64,000 nt of DNA, taken from assembly GCF_004683965.1 (NCBI RefSeq), contig NZ_CP038436.1, positions 3,658,001 to 3,722,000 of the forward strand, read 5' to 3'. The translations under genes were made by a program, and so were the position numbers. This stretch comes from Nocardioides seonyuensis. Its GTDB lineage: Bacteria > Actinomycetota > Actinomycetes > Propionibacteriales > Nocardioidaceae. Below the pieces are notes generated by a model. The model was not told the origin of the DNA, did not search any database, and saw nothing but the letters and a program-made list of their open reading frames with translations. Positions 12,633-20,950 of the stretch are shown piece by piece (the stretch's first letter is position 1; each line of letters starts with the position of its first letter).

Positions 12633-13328
12633 CTAGGTCTCCGTCCCAGACCGGCTCGGCCCGGCGCCTCCACCGGGGACGGCGTCGGCGCTGACCGGCG
12701 GAAGTGCCACGGGGCCCTGGTGCGTGTTGACCGCGAGGACGTACGGCCGGTCGGCGGTGTAGCGGACCACGCTGATCGAACCTGGGTCGACGACGATCCG
12801 CTGGAACTGGTCGAGATGGGAGCCGAGCGCGTCGGCGAGCACGGCCTTGAGGATGTCCCCGTGGCTGACCAGCGCCCACACGGCGTCGTCGCCGTGCTGG
12901 CTCGACACCTCGGCATCATGCCTCCGCACGGCGCTGACCGCGCGGGCCGCGGCAGCCACCAGGGACTCTCCACCCGGGAATGTGACCGCGGACGGCTGGC
13001 GCTGCACGACCTTCCACAGCTCGTCCCCGGCGAGCTCCTTCAAGCTGCGGCCCTGCCACTCGCCGTAGTCGACCTCGACGACGCCCTCGTCCACGAGGGG
13101 CTGGATGTCCGCGGCCTGGCCGGCGGCGATGGCGTCGGCGGTCTCGCAGGTGCGCTCGAGAGGGCTGGTGACGAGGCGCGCGAGCCGCAGCGTTGCCAGC
13201 CTGTCCCCGGCGCGCGCGACCTGCTCGCGGCCGACGTCGTCGAGGACCACCCCCTCAGCCCTCCCTGCGAGCACGGCGGTCGCATTGGCGGTGGTGCGGC
13301 CGTGTCGCACGAGGATCACGGTTGCCAT
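12633..13328 (-). CDS. Histidine phosphatase family protein, MSMEG_4193 type
   Basis: 231-residue phosphoglycerate-mutase-like phosphatase. The catalytic RHG is at residues 8-10 (VILVRHGRTTAN), with supporting Arg/Glu in SPLERTCETADAI and VEVDYGEWQGRSL, and the second catalytic His in VSHGDILKAVLAD. The MSMEG_4193 subgroup is defined by its linkage to DUF3090, as here. It is the first gene of the minus-strand block and starts 32 bases from the divergent corA, so promoters for both must lie in that short gap or overlap coding sequence. Substrate unknown. Confidence 0.9.
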   Translation of the reverse strand: MATVILVRHGRTTANATAVLAGRAEGVVLDDVGREQVARAGDRLATLRLARLVTSPLERTCETADAIAAGQAADIQPLVDEGVVEVDYGEWQGRSLKELAGDELWKVVQRQPSAVTFPGGESLVAAAARAVSAVRRHDAEVSSQHGDDAVWALVSHGDILKAVLADALGSHLDQFQRIVVDPGSISVVRYTADRPYVLAVNTHQGPVALPPVSADAVPGGGAGPSRSGTET

Positions 13329-13360
13329 GGCGCCGACCCTAGTGGGACTAGCCTGACCGC

Positions 13361-14338
13361 GTGATCGTGGACAACGCGCTCTACCGAGCCGGCAAGCGCG
13401 TCGCGCCGGATCGCGACGATGCCGAGCTGGAGGTGCGGAGGCTTTCCCACGAGCCCGGCGACTTCCAGTGGCTGGGGATCTTCAACCCCGACGCCCGTGA
13501 GCTCGAGGCGCTCGCCCGCGAGTTCGACCTCCACCCGCTCGCGGTGGAGGACTCCGGAGAGTCCCACCAACGGCCCAAGCTCGAGGCCTACGGCGACCAC
13601 GTCTTCGTCGTGCTCAAGACACTCTGGTACGTCGATGCGGACGATGCGGTCGAGACCGGCGAGATCAACATCTTCATCGGCCCCGACTACGTGATCACGA
13701 TCCGCCACGGCGACGGCTCCCAGCTCCAGGAGTCTCGACGAGACCTCGAGCAGCGCGCGCAGGTGCTTTCCCACGGCCCGTCTGCCGTGCTCTACGCGGT
13801 CTGCGACCACGTGGTCGACGAGTACGAGCGGGTGGGCGCCGAGCTCGAGGTCGATGTCGACGAGGTCGAGGAGGCGGTCTTCTCTCCCGGCCCCGCCCCC
13901 GTGAGTGCGCGGATCTACACCCTCAAGCGCGAGCTTGCGGAGGTACGACGAGCCGTGATGCCGCTGCGCGAGCCGATGCGCCGGTTCGCGGCCGGTGACC
14001 ATCCCGGCCTGGACCCCGACGCAGCCACCTACTTCAGGGACGTGGCCGACCACCTGCAGCGGGTCTCCGAGGTCATCGACAACCTCGACGCACTTCTCTC
14101 CACGGCCTTCGAGGCCTATCTCGCGCGCATCCAGGTGCAGCAGAACGAGGACATGCGCAAGATCTCCGCCGGCGCCGCACTGGTCGTCGTACCGACCCTG
14201 ATCGCGGGCGTCTACGGCATGAACTACGAGCTGTGGCCCTCCAACAGCTGGGCGGGCGGCTTCTGGTTCGCGCTGGCCCTGATGCTTGCCTCGGCGGGCG
14301 GGTTGTGGGTGTTCTTCAAGCGAGCGGGCTGGTTCTAG
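13361..14338 (+). CDS. corA: CorA-type magnesium and cobalt transport protein
   Basis: 325-residue divalent cation channel of the CorA family, expected to be a pentamer in the cytoplasmic membrane. The large N-terminal cytoplasmic domain carries HPLAVEDSGESHQRPKLEAYGDH, the long helix follows (LQRVSEVIDNLDALLSTAFE), and two C-terminal membrane helices end the protein. The selectivity motif YGMNYE is complete, with GMN at 286-288, followed by the short extracellular loop and the last helix ending in basic residues (KRAGWF). GTG start at 13361. It converges on uppP with only 4 bases between stop codons. Confidence 0.93.
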   Translation: MIVDNALYRAGKRVAPDRDDAELEVRRLSHEPGDFQWLGIFNPDARELEALAREFDLHPLAVEDSGESHQRPKLEAYGDHVFVVLKTLWYVDADDAVETGEINIFIGPDYVITIRHGDGSQLQESRRDLEQRAQVLSHGPSAVLYAVCDHVVDEYERVGAELEVDVDEVEEAVFSPGPAPVSARIYTLKRELAEVRRAVMPLREPMRRFAAGDHPGLDPDAATYFRDVADHLQRVSEVIDNLDALLSTAFEAYLARIQVQQNEDMRKISAGAALVVVPTLIAGVYGMNYELWPSNSWAGGFWFALALMLASAGGLWVFFKRAGWF

Positions 14339-14342
14339 AGGC

Positions 14343-15167
14343 CTAGGCGGTGAGGACGCCTGCTCCGAGCAGCGCCAGGGTCCCGGCTCCGAGCAGCACC
14401 CGGTAGACGACGAACGGCGTGTAGGACTTCGTCGAGACGTAGCGCAGCAGCCAGGCGATGGCGGCGTAGCCCACGACGAAGGAGACCACGGTCGCGGTGA
14501 TCGTCGGCCCCCAGCCGAAGTCGTTGTGGCCGTGGGGGATCTCCTTGAGCTCGAAGAGGCCGGCGCCGACCACGGCCGGGATCGCGAGGAGGAACGCGTA
14601 GCGGGTGGCCGCCTCGCGCTCGAACCCGAGCAGCCGGCCCATCGAGATGGTGGCGCCGCTGCGCGAGACCCCGGGGATCAGGGCCAGCGCCTGTGCGGCA
14701 CCCATCAGGACGGCGTCGCGCAGGGTGATCTTGCCGATCGGCCGGTCCGCCCTGCTGGTGCGGTCGGCGATGCCGAGCACGATCCCCATGACGATGAGCA
14801 TCGTGCCGATGATCCACAGGTTGCGGAAGTCACGCTCGATGACGTCCTTGAGCAGCACGCCCAGGACGACGATCGGCAGGGAGCCGATGATGATGAACCA
14901 GCCCATGCGTGCATCGAGGGTGCCGCGCCACTCGGGCTGGAACAGCGCGCGCACCCAGGCGTTGGCGATGCGCCAGATGTCCTTGCGGAAGTAGATCAGC
15001 ACCGCGAGCTCGGTGCCGATCTGGATGACGGCCGTGAACGCGGCTCCGGGGTCGCCCCAGCCGAAGAGCTCTGGGAAGATGCGCAGGTGCGCACTGCTCG
15101 AGATGGGCAGGAACTCGGTGAGGCCCTGGATGATGCCCAGGACCACGGCCTTCAGGAGGTCGATCAC
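14343..15167 (-). CDS. uppP: Undecaprenyl-diphosphate phosphatase (UppP/BacA)
   Basis: 274-residue integral membrane phosphatase recycling undecaprenyl pyrophosphate for peptidoglycan synthesis. The two family signatures are intact: GLTEFLPISSSAHL near the N-terminus and PGVSRSGATISMGRLLG in the second half. Seven to eight hydrophobic helices are visible. The GTG at 15167 places the start at VIDLLKAVVLGIIQG, the normal N-terminus; the frame upstream of it has no conserved residues. Divergent from the aldo/keto reductase at 15230. Loss of this enzyme classically raises bacitracin sensitivity. Confidence 0.95.
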   Translation of the reverse strand: MIDLLKAVVLGIIQGLTEFLPISSSAHLRIFPELFGWGDPGAAFTAVIQIGTELAVLIYFRKDIWRIANAWVRALFQPEWRGTLDARMGWFIIIGSLPIVVLGVLLKDVIERDFRNLWIIGTMLIVMGIVLGIADRTSRADRPIGKITLRDAVLMGAAQALALIPGVSRSGATISMGRLLGFEREAATRYAFLLAIPAVVGAGLFELKEIPHGHNDFGWGPTITATVVSFVVGYAAIAWLLRYVSTKSYTPFVVYRVLLGAGTLALLGAGVLTA

Positions 15168-15229
15168 GACGCAGGAGCCTACGGCGTGCCACGACGGGGA
15201 CCTGCCCGACCCGTGGCTACCCTCCTGCC

Positions 15230-16177
15230 ATGCAGCAGCGCGCACTCGGTGCCACCGGACTCAGGGTCTCCCGTCTCGGGCTCGGGACCATGACGTGGGG
15301 ACGCGACACCGACGAGCACGAGGCGCGTGATCAGCTCGTCGCTTTCGCGGAAGCCGGAGGCACGCTGCTCGACACCGCTGCCGGCTACGGCGACGGGGCG
15401 AGCGAAGAGCTCATCGGCACCCTCATCGGTGACGTCGTCAGTCGCGAAGAGGTGGTCCTCGCCACCAAGGCCGGCATCTCCCGCCGCACCGGGGAGCGCG
15501 TCACCAACACCTCGCGAGGCCATCTCCTTCCCGCCCTGGACGCCTCGTTGAAGAGGCTCCGGATGGATCACGTGGACCTGTGGCAGGTGCACGTCTGGAC
15601 CGACGAGACGCCTCTCGAGGAGACCCTCACCGCGCTCGACCTCGCCGTGTCGTCGGGGCGCGCCTCCTATGTCGGCATCTCCAACTACAACGGCTGGCAG
15701 ACGGCCCAGGCGGCGACCTGGCAGCGCGCGGTCCCCGGGCGGGCCACGCTGGCCTCCACCCAGGTGGAGTACTCCCTGGTCAACCGCGCGATCGAGCACG
15801 AGGTCCTCCCCGCCGCCAGGGCACTCGGCCTCGGCGTCCTGCCGTGGTCGCCACTGGGTCGCGGCGTCCTCACCGGCAAGTACCGCACCGGCATCCCCTC
15901 GGACTCGCGAGGCGCGACCGACCACTTCGGAGCCTTCGTGGGTGCCTACCTCGACGAGCGTGGCCGAGGCATCGTGGAGGCCGTCGTGAGGGCCGCGGAG
16001 GGCCTTGGCTGGTCGCCCCTCGAGGTCGCTCTCGTCTGGGTGCGGGATCGTCCCGGCGTGACCGCCCCCATCGTCGGCGCCCGCACTGCGGCGCAGCTCA
16101 AGGGGGCCCTCGGCATCGAGGAGCTCTCCCTCCCGCCCGAGATCACGGCCGCACTCGACGACGTGTCCGGGGACTGA
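15230..16177 (+). CDS. Aldo/keto reductase
   Basis: 315-residue NADPH-dependent TIM-barrel oxidoreductase. The catalytic tetrad is visible: Asp and Tyr in DTAAGYGDGASE, Lys in LATKAGIS, and His in LWQVHVW. The cofactor-binding end reads VWVRDRPGVTAPIVGARTAAQL. The order and spacing match the YajO/YhdN-like branch (start LGATGLRVSRLGLGTMTWG). The small DUF5703 gene follows 3 bases after the stop, so the two are probably cotranscribed. The physiological carbonyl substrate cannot be inferred. Confidence 0.93.
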   Translation: MQQRALGATGLRVSRLGLGTMTWGRDTDEHEARDQLVAFAEAGGTLLDTAAGYGDGASEELIGTLIGDVVSREEVVLATKAGISRRTGERVTNTSRGHLLPALDASLKRLRMDHVDLWQVHVWTDETPLEETLTALDLAVSSGRASYVGISNYNGWQTAQAATWQRAVPGRATLASTQVEYSLVNRAIEHEVLPAARALGLGVLPWSPLGRGVLTGKYRTGIPSDSRGATDHFGAFVGAYLDERGRGIVEAVVRAAEGLGWSPLEVALVWVRDRPGVTAPIVGARTAAQLKGALGIEELSLPPEITAALDDVSGD

Positions 16178-16180
16178 CGC

Positions 16181-16408
16181 GTGGGACGCGACCAGCGCCG
16201 TGCACCCCGACCGGGGGTGGAGTGGCAGTTCGAGACCTTGTCGCTCCCCCCTGACTTCTCGCGCAACGTCGTGACGCGGCTGCTCGTCGACCGAGCCGAG
16301 CACGGCGGCTGGGAGCTCGACCGCCTGCGGATCGGCAACGACGGCGTACGACGCGTGGTGCTGCGCCGCAAGATCATCCGGCAGCGGCTGACGTTGTTCT
16401 CGGGCTGA
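16181..16408 (+). CDS. DUF5703 family small protein
   Basis: 75-residue basic protein beginning at a GTG 3 bases after the aldo/keto reductase stop. The core VEWQFETLSLPPDFSRNVVTRLL, WELDRLRI and the basic tail RRKIIRQR match the small actinobacterial DUF5703 family, typically found next to this reductase and an M20 peptidase, as here. It is soluble, with no Cys and no membrane helix. Function unknown. It converges on the M20 peptidase remnant. Confidence 0.8.
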   Translation: MGRDQRRAPRPGVEWQFETLSLPPDFSRNVVTRLLVDRAEHGGWELDRLRIGNDGVRRVVLRRKIIRQRLTLFSG

Positions 16409-16409
16409 C

Positions 16410-17728
16410 TCAGATCCCGTCGAGGAAGCGGTCCATGACCCGCGCCCCGAACTCCAGCGCGTCCACCGGGACCCGCTCGTCCACACCGTGGAAGAGCGAG
16501 GTGAAGTCGAGGTCGTCCGGCAGGCGCAGCGGCGCGAAACCGTAGGAGCGCATCCCCAGCTTCCGGAAGTGCTTGGCGTCGGTGCCGCCGCTCATCAGGT
16601 AGGGGGCCACGAGACCGTCAGGGTCTTCCGCGAGGAGGCTGCGGGTCATCGCAGCGACGAGGTCGCCGTCGTACGGCGTCTCCCAGGGCTGCTGGTGCGA
16701 CACGAAGTCGATGTCGATCCCCTCTCCGCACAGCTCGCGCAGGGTGTCGAAGAACTCGTCCTCATAACCGGGCAGGAAGCGTCCGTCGACGTAGGCGTGG
16801 GCGTCGGTCGGGATGACGTTGACCTTGTAGCCGGCCTCCAGCATCGTCGGGTTGGCCGTGTTGCGGATGACGGCGCCGAGCATTCGGGCGGCGCTGCCGA
16901 ACTCCTCGATGAGCGACTCGGCGTTCTCGGGCGTCGCGTCGGTGCCCGCCAGCTCACCGACGCTCGCCAGCAGCACCTCCATCGTCGGTGTCAACCGCAC
17001 CGGCCAGTCGTGGGTGCCGATCCTCGCCACGGCTCCCGCCAGGCGCGTGACTGCGTTTTCGCCGTTGATCATCGAGCCGTGGCCGGCGCGACCGCGGGCG
17101 CTGAGCCGCATCCAGGCCATGCCCTTCTCGGCTGCCTCGATGAGGTAGACGCGCCGCCCACGAACGGTCGCGCTGAATCCCCCACCTCGCCGACCGCCTC
17201 GGTGCAGTCGGCCAGCAGGTCGGGGTGCTCGTCGACGAGGAGCCCAGCCCCGTGGTGGCCCCCGGCCTCCTCGTCGGCGGTGAAGCAGAGCACCACCTCC
17301 CGCTCAGGAGCCCGGCCGGCCGCAGCACGAGCGCGCACGACGCTGAGGAGCATCGCGTCGAAGTCCTTCATGTCGACGGCGCCGCGGCCCCACACCATCC
17401 CGTCACGGACCTCGCCCGAGAACGGGTGGACCTGCCAGTCGGCGGCCTCGGCGGGCACCACGTCGAGGTGGCCGTGGAGCAGCAGAGGCGCGCGTCCGTC
17501 GCCCCCGCCCCACCGTGCGATGACGTTGGCCCGGCCGGGCGCGGTCTCGATGATCTGCGACTCGATGCCGACGCCGTCCAGCTGGGTCGCCACCCACTCG
17601 GCCGCCTTGCGCTCCCCCGGTCCGTCGTCGCCGCCGTAGTTCGAGGTGTCCATCCGGATCAGCTCGCGGCAGAGCTCGACGACCTCCGCCGCGGGGTCGT
17701 ACGACGCCTGCTCCGACACGGTGTCCAT
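16410..17728 (-). pseudogene. M20/M25/M40 family metallopeptidase, broken by a one-base frameshift
   Basis: Zinc-dependent exopeptidase/deacylase of the M20 group, split into two frames. Upstream part: HGHLDVVP, GRGAVDMKDFDAM and TADEEAGGHHGAG, supplying the His, Asp and Glu zinc ligands. Downstream part: GHGSMINGENAVTRLAG, then the last zinc His in GTDAKHFRKLGM. The break lies in the C5 run at 17179-17183 (G5 on the coding strand). Restoring one G joins EVG to GFSATVRGRRVYLIEAAEKG and gives a 439-residue protein of normal length. Everything else is intact, so the lesion is either very recent or a homopolymer sequencing error. The start is ATG 17728; an in-frame ATG at 17737 is also possible. 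Confidence 0.88.
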
Positions 17729-17808
17729 GTCGCCCATCCTGCCCCAGATGTCGCACGCGCCCCGATTCCGATTCCGAGCGCCCGCTTTGCTACTGTTCTC
17801 CAGCACTC

Positions 17809-17897
17809 GTCCGGGTGGCGGAATTGGCAGACGCGCTAGCTTGAGGTGCTAGTGCCCGTATTAGGGCGTGGGGGTTCAAGTCCCCCCTCGGACACCA
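17809..17897 (+). tRNA. tRNA-Leu (anticodon GAG)
   Basis: Complete class II tRNA of 89 bases including an encoded CCA (17895-17897). The acceptor arm GTCCGGG pairs with CTCGGAC. The D-arm contains GGCGGAATTGGCAGACGC. The anticodon stem is CTAGC/GCTAG around loop TTGAGGT, giving GAG, which reads CUC and CUU. A long variable arm (TGCCCGTATTAGGGCG) is typical of leucine tRNAs, and the T-loop is GTTCAAGTC. It stands alone between the M20 peptidase remnant and the membrane-protein operon. Confidence 0.97.
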
Positions 17898-17964
17898 TCG
17901 AAGGCCTCGCGATCCGCGGGGCCTTCAGCCATTCTCGAGCCTGGGCGAGACGTTCGGGAATGAC

Positions 17965-18007
17965 GGACCTTCGCCTCTGTCGCGGCCCTCCACGCAGGAC
18001 GATGCTG
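17965..18007 (+). promoter_or_regulatory. Shared 43-bp upstream element, copy A
   Basis: Box GGACCTTCGCCTCTGTC, then a non-conserved spacer, then AGGACGATGCTG, ending 28 bases before the ATG at 18036. The same two boxes with exactly the same 31-base start-to-start spacing occur at 20833-20875. Conservation restricted to two blocks suggests a regulator site plus core promoter. The regulator is not identified; a resemblance to DosR-type boxes is a guess. Confidence 0.55.
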
Positions 18008-18035
18008 GTGGTGTGGGCAGACGGAGGAGGCTGTC

Positions 18036-19382
18036 ATGAGCACCATCACCCGCCCGGACCATCGGTACCAGCCAGTGCAGGTCGCAGGCACGCACCCGCC
18101 GAGAACCATCGTCATCCGGCGATTCGTCGGCGGTTTCTACCTCGTCATGGCTGGCATCAACGCCGGTATCGTGGCGGCCGACCCTCAGACCTACCGCACG
18201 TTCGCCGACGGCTCGTTCTGGCCGTTCGTCGCGAACACCTGGCGCGACGTGGTCATGGACCACCCGGCCGCGTGGCTGTTGGCGCTGGCCTTCGGGGAGA
18301 TGCTTCTAGGAACCGTGCTCCTGCGCGGGGGCCGGGCCGCACGCGCAGGCTGGGTGGGCGTCCTGGTGTTCCACGTCCTGCTCATGTCCTTCGGCTTCTG
18401 GGTGTGGCTGTGGAGCCTGCCCGTGCTGGCGCTCCTCCTCCCGGTCGTACGACGTGACTGGCCGCTCCTGGGGGCCGGTCCGTCATCGGGCGTCGCGGTC
18501 CCTGTCGTTCGTCGTGCTGTCCCCAGCACGCCCGTGGCGGAAACCTCGACCGGCATCCACGCCAGGTGGAACGACGTGGTGCTCGCCGTCGCGGTGCTGG
18601 CCGCCTCCCTGTACGGCCTCCTCGCGGAGTCGCCGTACAGGTCGCTCCCGGATGCGACGGTCCTGGCCGCCAAGGCGCAGGACGCGTGCAGCATCGTCGT
18701 CGCCGTCCTGCTGGGGGCGCTCGTGCTGCGCCCAGGGCTCGGCACGGGCGGGCGCCTGGTGCGACTGGGCCTGCTTGGCTACCTGCTGTACAGCTACCTG
18801 ATCTACATCACCGGCGTACCGATGAACAGGATGTTCCTTGCCTATGTCGTGATCGTCACGCTGTCCGGCGCGGGCCTCGCCTCGGGTCTCGTCGACCTCG
18901 TCAAGCGCACCCCTGCCAGCACTGCTTCCTCCAGGCTTCGCCGCGGCACCGGGTGGATGCTCGTCGTGACGGCCGTGCTGTTCGCCGGGCTGTGGCTCTC
19001 GGCCCTGCTGCCGGTGGCACTCGGCACGGGACAGGCAGATCCTCAAGGCGTCGGGGGCACGCCCTACCCAGTCTTCTGGCTGGACCTCGCTGTCGTCCTG
19101 CCGGCGATCGCCGGGGTCGGTGTGCTCCTCGTGCGGGATCGCCCACTCGGGCCGCCCCTTGCCGTGGTGGCGCTCGTCAAGATCGTCACACTCTTCACGG
19201 CCCTCTGGGCCGGGCCCGTGGTCGCGCTGGCCACCAGCGAGGCCGTCCACCTCGGCTCTGACGCCGGCCCGAGCCTGTTGCTCCTCGCTGCGAGCACCTG
19301 GATGGTCACCCGGTGGGTCCGGACCCTCGAGGCGCCGGCAAGCACTCCGGTCGCACGACCTCACCCAAGAGGTGCGGGATGA
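18036..19382 (+). CDS. Polytopic membrane protein, unknown function
   Basis: 448 residues with about ten to eleven hydrophobic segments, starting at an ATG preceded by a strong GGAGGAGG ribosome site. The N-terminal third (about 25-145: FVGGFYLVMAGINAGIVAADP, then LLALAFGEMLLGTVLLRGG) has a four-helix look recalling DoxX-like proteins. The rest contains the distinctive LLYSYLIYITGVPMNRMFL and repeated GLAS/GVGVLLVR helices. A Pro/Ser-rich linker sits near 150-180. No transport or catalytic motif was recognised. The stop overlaps the next gene's start (ATGA at 19379-19382), so it is translationally coupled to the CPBP protease gene. Its promoter carries the 43-bp element. Confidence 0.75.
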   Translation: MSTITRPDHRYQPVQVAGTHPPRTIVIRRFVGGFYLVMAGINAGIVAADPQTYRTFADGSFWPFVANTWRDVVMDHPAAWLLALAFGEMLLGTVLLRGGRAARAGWVGVLVFHVLLMSFGFWVWLWSLPVLALLLPVVRRDWPLLGAGPSSGVAVPVVRRAVPSTPVAETSTGIHARWNDVVLAVAVLAASLYGLLAESPYRSLPDATVLAAKAQDACSIVVAVLLGALVLRPGLGTGGRLVRLGLLGYLLYSYLIYITGVPMNRMFLAYVVIVTLSGAGLASGLVDLVKRTPASTASSRLRRGTGWMLVVTAVLFAGLWLSALLPVALGTGQADPQGVGGTPYPVFWLDLAVVLPAIAGVGVLLVRDRPLGPPLAVVALVKIVTLFTALWAGPVVALATSEAVHLGSDAGPSLLLLAASTWMVTRWVRTLEAPASTPVARPHPRGAG

Positions 19383-20185
19383 GCACGCACCACCCCGCCC
19401 TCGCTCTCCGCCAGTGGCTCGCCGCCCATCCCGTGCTCGGGTTCTTCCTGCTCGCCTATGCGATCTCCTGGCCGATGTGGGTGCTCACGCACCTCACCGG
19501 GTCGTTCGCTCTCCTGGTCCTGGGCGGGTTCGGTCCCGCTCTAGCAGCGGCCGTGGCGCTTCGCCTCACCGGGCAACCGATACGGCCTTGGGTCATGGCG
19601 CTGATGGCGTGGCGGGTGTCTGCGCGCTTCTACGCCTACGCCCTGCTGCTTCCAGCGGCGTTGTACGGAGCGGTGAACCTGGCCCTTCAGGCGGTGGGTG
19701 CCGACGTGGACTGGTCGCTCCTACCCGGCCGCGTCCCGGGCTACCTGGTCTCAGTGGCGCTTACGGCCGTTCTCTTCGGCGGCTTGGAGGAACCCGGGTG
19801 GCGCGGCTTCGCGCTCCCCCGCCTGCAGGAGCGGCACACGCCCTTCGTGGCCACGGTCCTGCTTGGGCTCGCTTGGGGCGTGTGGCACGTCCCGCTCTAC
19901 GGCCCCGCCGGGTTCGTCGTACCCCTCGTGCTGGCCTTCTACTACACCTGGCTGTACAACCGCACCGGCAGCATCCTCCTGTGTGTGCTCCTCCACGGCA
20001 GCTTCACTGCGGCGCAGGACGGGTTGCTTCTCACCACCGACTCACTGACTGTCGATGCAGTCATCCTCGGCGCCTACGCAGCAGGCGCCGCCGCCCTCTT
20101 GTTGCTCACCCGGGGCCGTCTCGGCCGGCCAGCTAACCAGCCCCATGCTCCCGAGTACGCGATCGAGGAGTCAGCGCTCGCGTGA
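19379..20185 (+). CDS. CPBP family intramembrane metalloprotease (Abi/CAAX protease-like)
   Basis: 268-residue polytopic membrane protein with the three CPBP motifs: EEPGWRGFALPRLQ (motif 1, tandem Glu and Arg), WGVWHVPLY (motif 2 His) and LLCVLLHGSFTAA (motif 3 His). These residues coordinate the metal in Rce1-like glutamyl proteases. The start is set by the ATGA overlap with the upstream membrane-protein gene. In Gram-positive bacteria such proteins are associated with bacteriocin self-immunity or signalling, but no bacteriocin gene is nearby. It converges with a 15-base overlap on the gene at 20171-20764. Confidence 0.88.
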   Translation: MSTHHPALALRQWLAAHPVLGFFLLAYAISWPMWVLTHLTGSFALLVLGGFGPALAAAVALRLTGQPIRPWVMALMAWRVSARFYAYALLLPAALYGAVNLALQAVGADVDWSLLPGRVPGYLVSVALTAVLFGGLEEPGWRGFALPRLQERHTPFVATVLLGLAWGVWHVPLYGPAGFVVPLVLAFYYTWLYNRTGSILLCVLLHGSFTAAQDGLLLTTDSLTVDAVILGAYAAGAAALLLLTRGRLGRPANQPHAPEYAIEESALA

Positions 20186-20764
20186 AGCCGCGACCAGTCC
20201 TGCGGTCCATCCGGGCGCCCGACCGCCGCGTGGTGGAGTGACTGTGGACAGGTCGTGCCCGCTGCGCGACAGGAGCCAGGACGTCAGCGAGTTGGAGTTC
20301 CACATCTCGCCGGTGCCCTGCTCATCCCGCCCCCACGTCGCTGTACGGAACTGCGCCACCAGCTCCAGCACCCTGGCGGCGTGCGCGTGGTCTGCGCTGA
20401 GCCGACGAGGACTGTCCACGGCCTCGGCGAGATCGGGGATGCGGCCCTCACGCCACCTGCGGACCTCATAGCGGAACGCGCGGGTGCGACCCAGCCACGG
20501 GTGCCCGACAGGGCCGACAGCGACCACCCCGCGTCCAGCATCCGCCGTGTTCCACACCGGCCCCATCTCGATCACCCAGCGGTCCGCGTCGAGCCTCACC
20601 TCGAGCGCCGAGTGGTAGAGGTCGCAGGCGCGACGTCGCTCGCGGTGGGCGACCAGGGCCTCGAACGCTCGACCGTTCAGGCGCACGAAGTGGCCGCCGG
20701 CACCAAGCGGGAGCCAGTACAGGTCGACGCTGTTCCGGCTGGTCCTTTCCGCCCTCTCGACCAT
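20171..20764 (-). CDS. Conserved hypothetical protein, actinobacterial
   Basis: 197 soluble residues. The start VDLYWLPLGAGGHFVRLNGRAFEAL, the motif DLYHSALEVRLDADRWVIEMGPVW and the end WNSNSLTSWLLSRSGHD mark a compact single domain with conserved His, Asp and Trp residues that I recognise as recurring in actinobacteria but cannot assign a function. The ATG at 20764 follows a GGGAGGA ribosome site. The last 30 residues are basic and Gly/Pro-rich. It is divergent from the flavodoxin gene; the 186-base gap holds the second copy of the 43-bp element. Confidence 0.72.
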   Translation of the reverse strand: MVERAERTSRNSVDLYWLPLGAGGHFVRLNGRAFEALVAHRERRRACDLYHSALEVRLDADRWVIEMGPVWNTADAGRGVVAVGPVGHPWLGRTRAFRYEVRRWREGRIPDLAEAVDSPRRLSADHAHAARVLELVAQFRTATWGRDEQGTGEMWNSNSLTSWLLSRSGHDLSTVTPPRGGRAPGWTAGLVAASRER

Positions 20765-20832
20765 GCCACGTCCTCCCGGACTCCAGTTCATCGCATCACC
20801 GTGTACGACGGCAGGGCTGAAGGTCCCGAAGG

Positions 20833-20875
20833 GGACCTTGGCCTCTGTCCTGCTCACGGAATCAGGACGATGCTG
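20833..20875 (+). promoter_or_regulatory. Shared 43-bp upstream element, copy B, with adjoining inverted repeat
   Basis: GGACCTTGGCCTCTGTC, spacer, AGGACGATGCTG, matching the element at 17965-18007 with identical spacing. A perfect 8-bp inverted repeat (AAGGTCCC at 20820-20827, GGGACCTT at 20832-20839) overlaps its left box, which could be an operator. It lies 75 bases before the flavodoxin ATG and 68 bases from the divergent gene start, so either or both could be controlled. Confidence 0.55.
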
Positions 20876-20950
20876 ATCGTGAGGACAGAGCGCAAGGACT
20901 GGTCTTGGGCACCCGGGCCCGACCAGGTCCGGCGTGGAGAGGAGCCCTCG

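Noticed and set aside
19379..20185. Bacteriocin immunity locus
   Set aside because: CPBP proteases can serve this role, but no bacteriocin precursor, modifying enzyme or exporter is adjacent.
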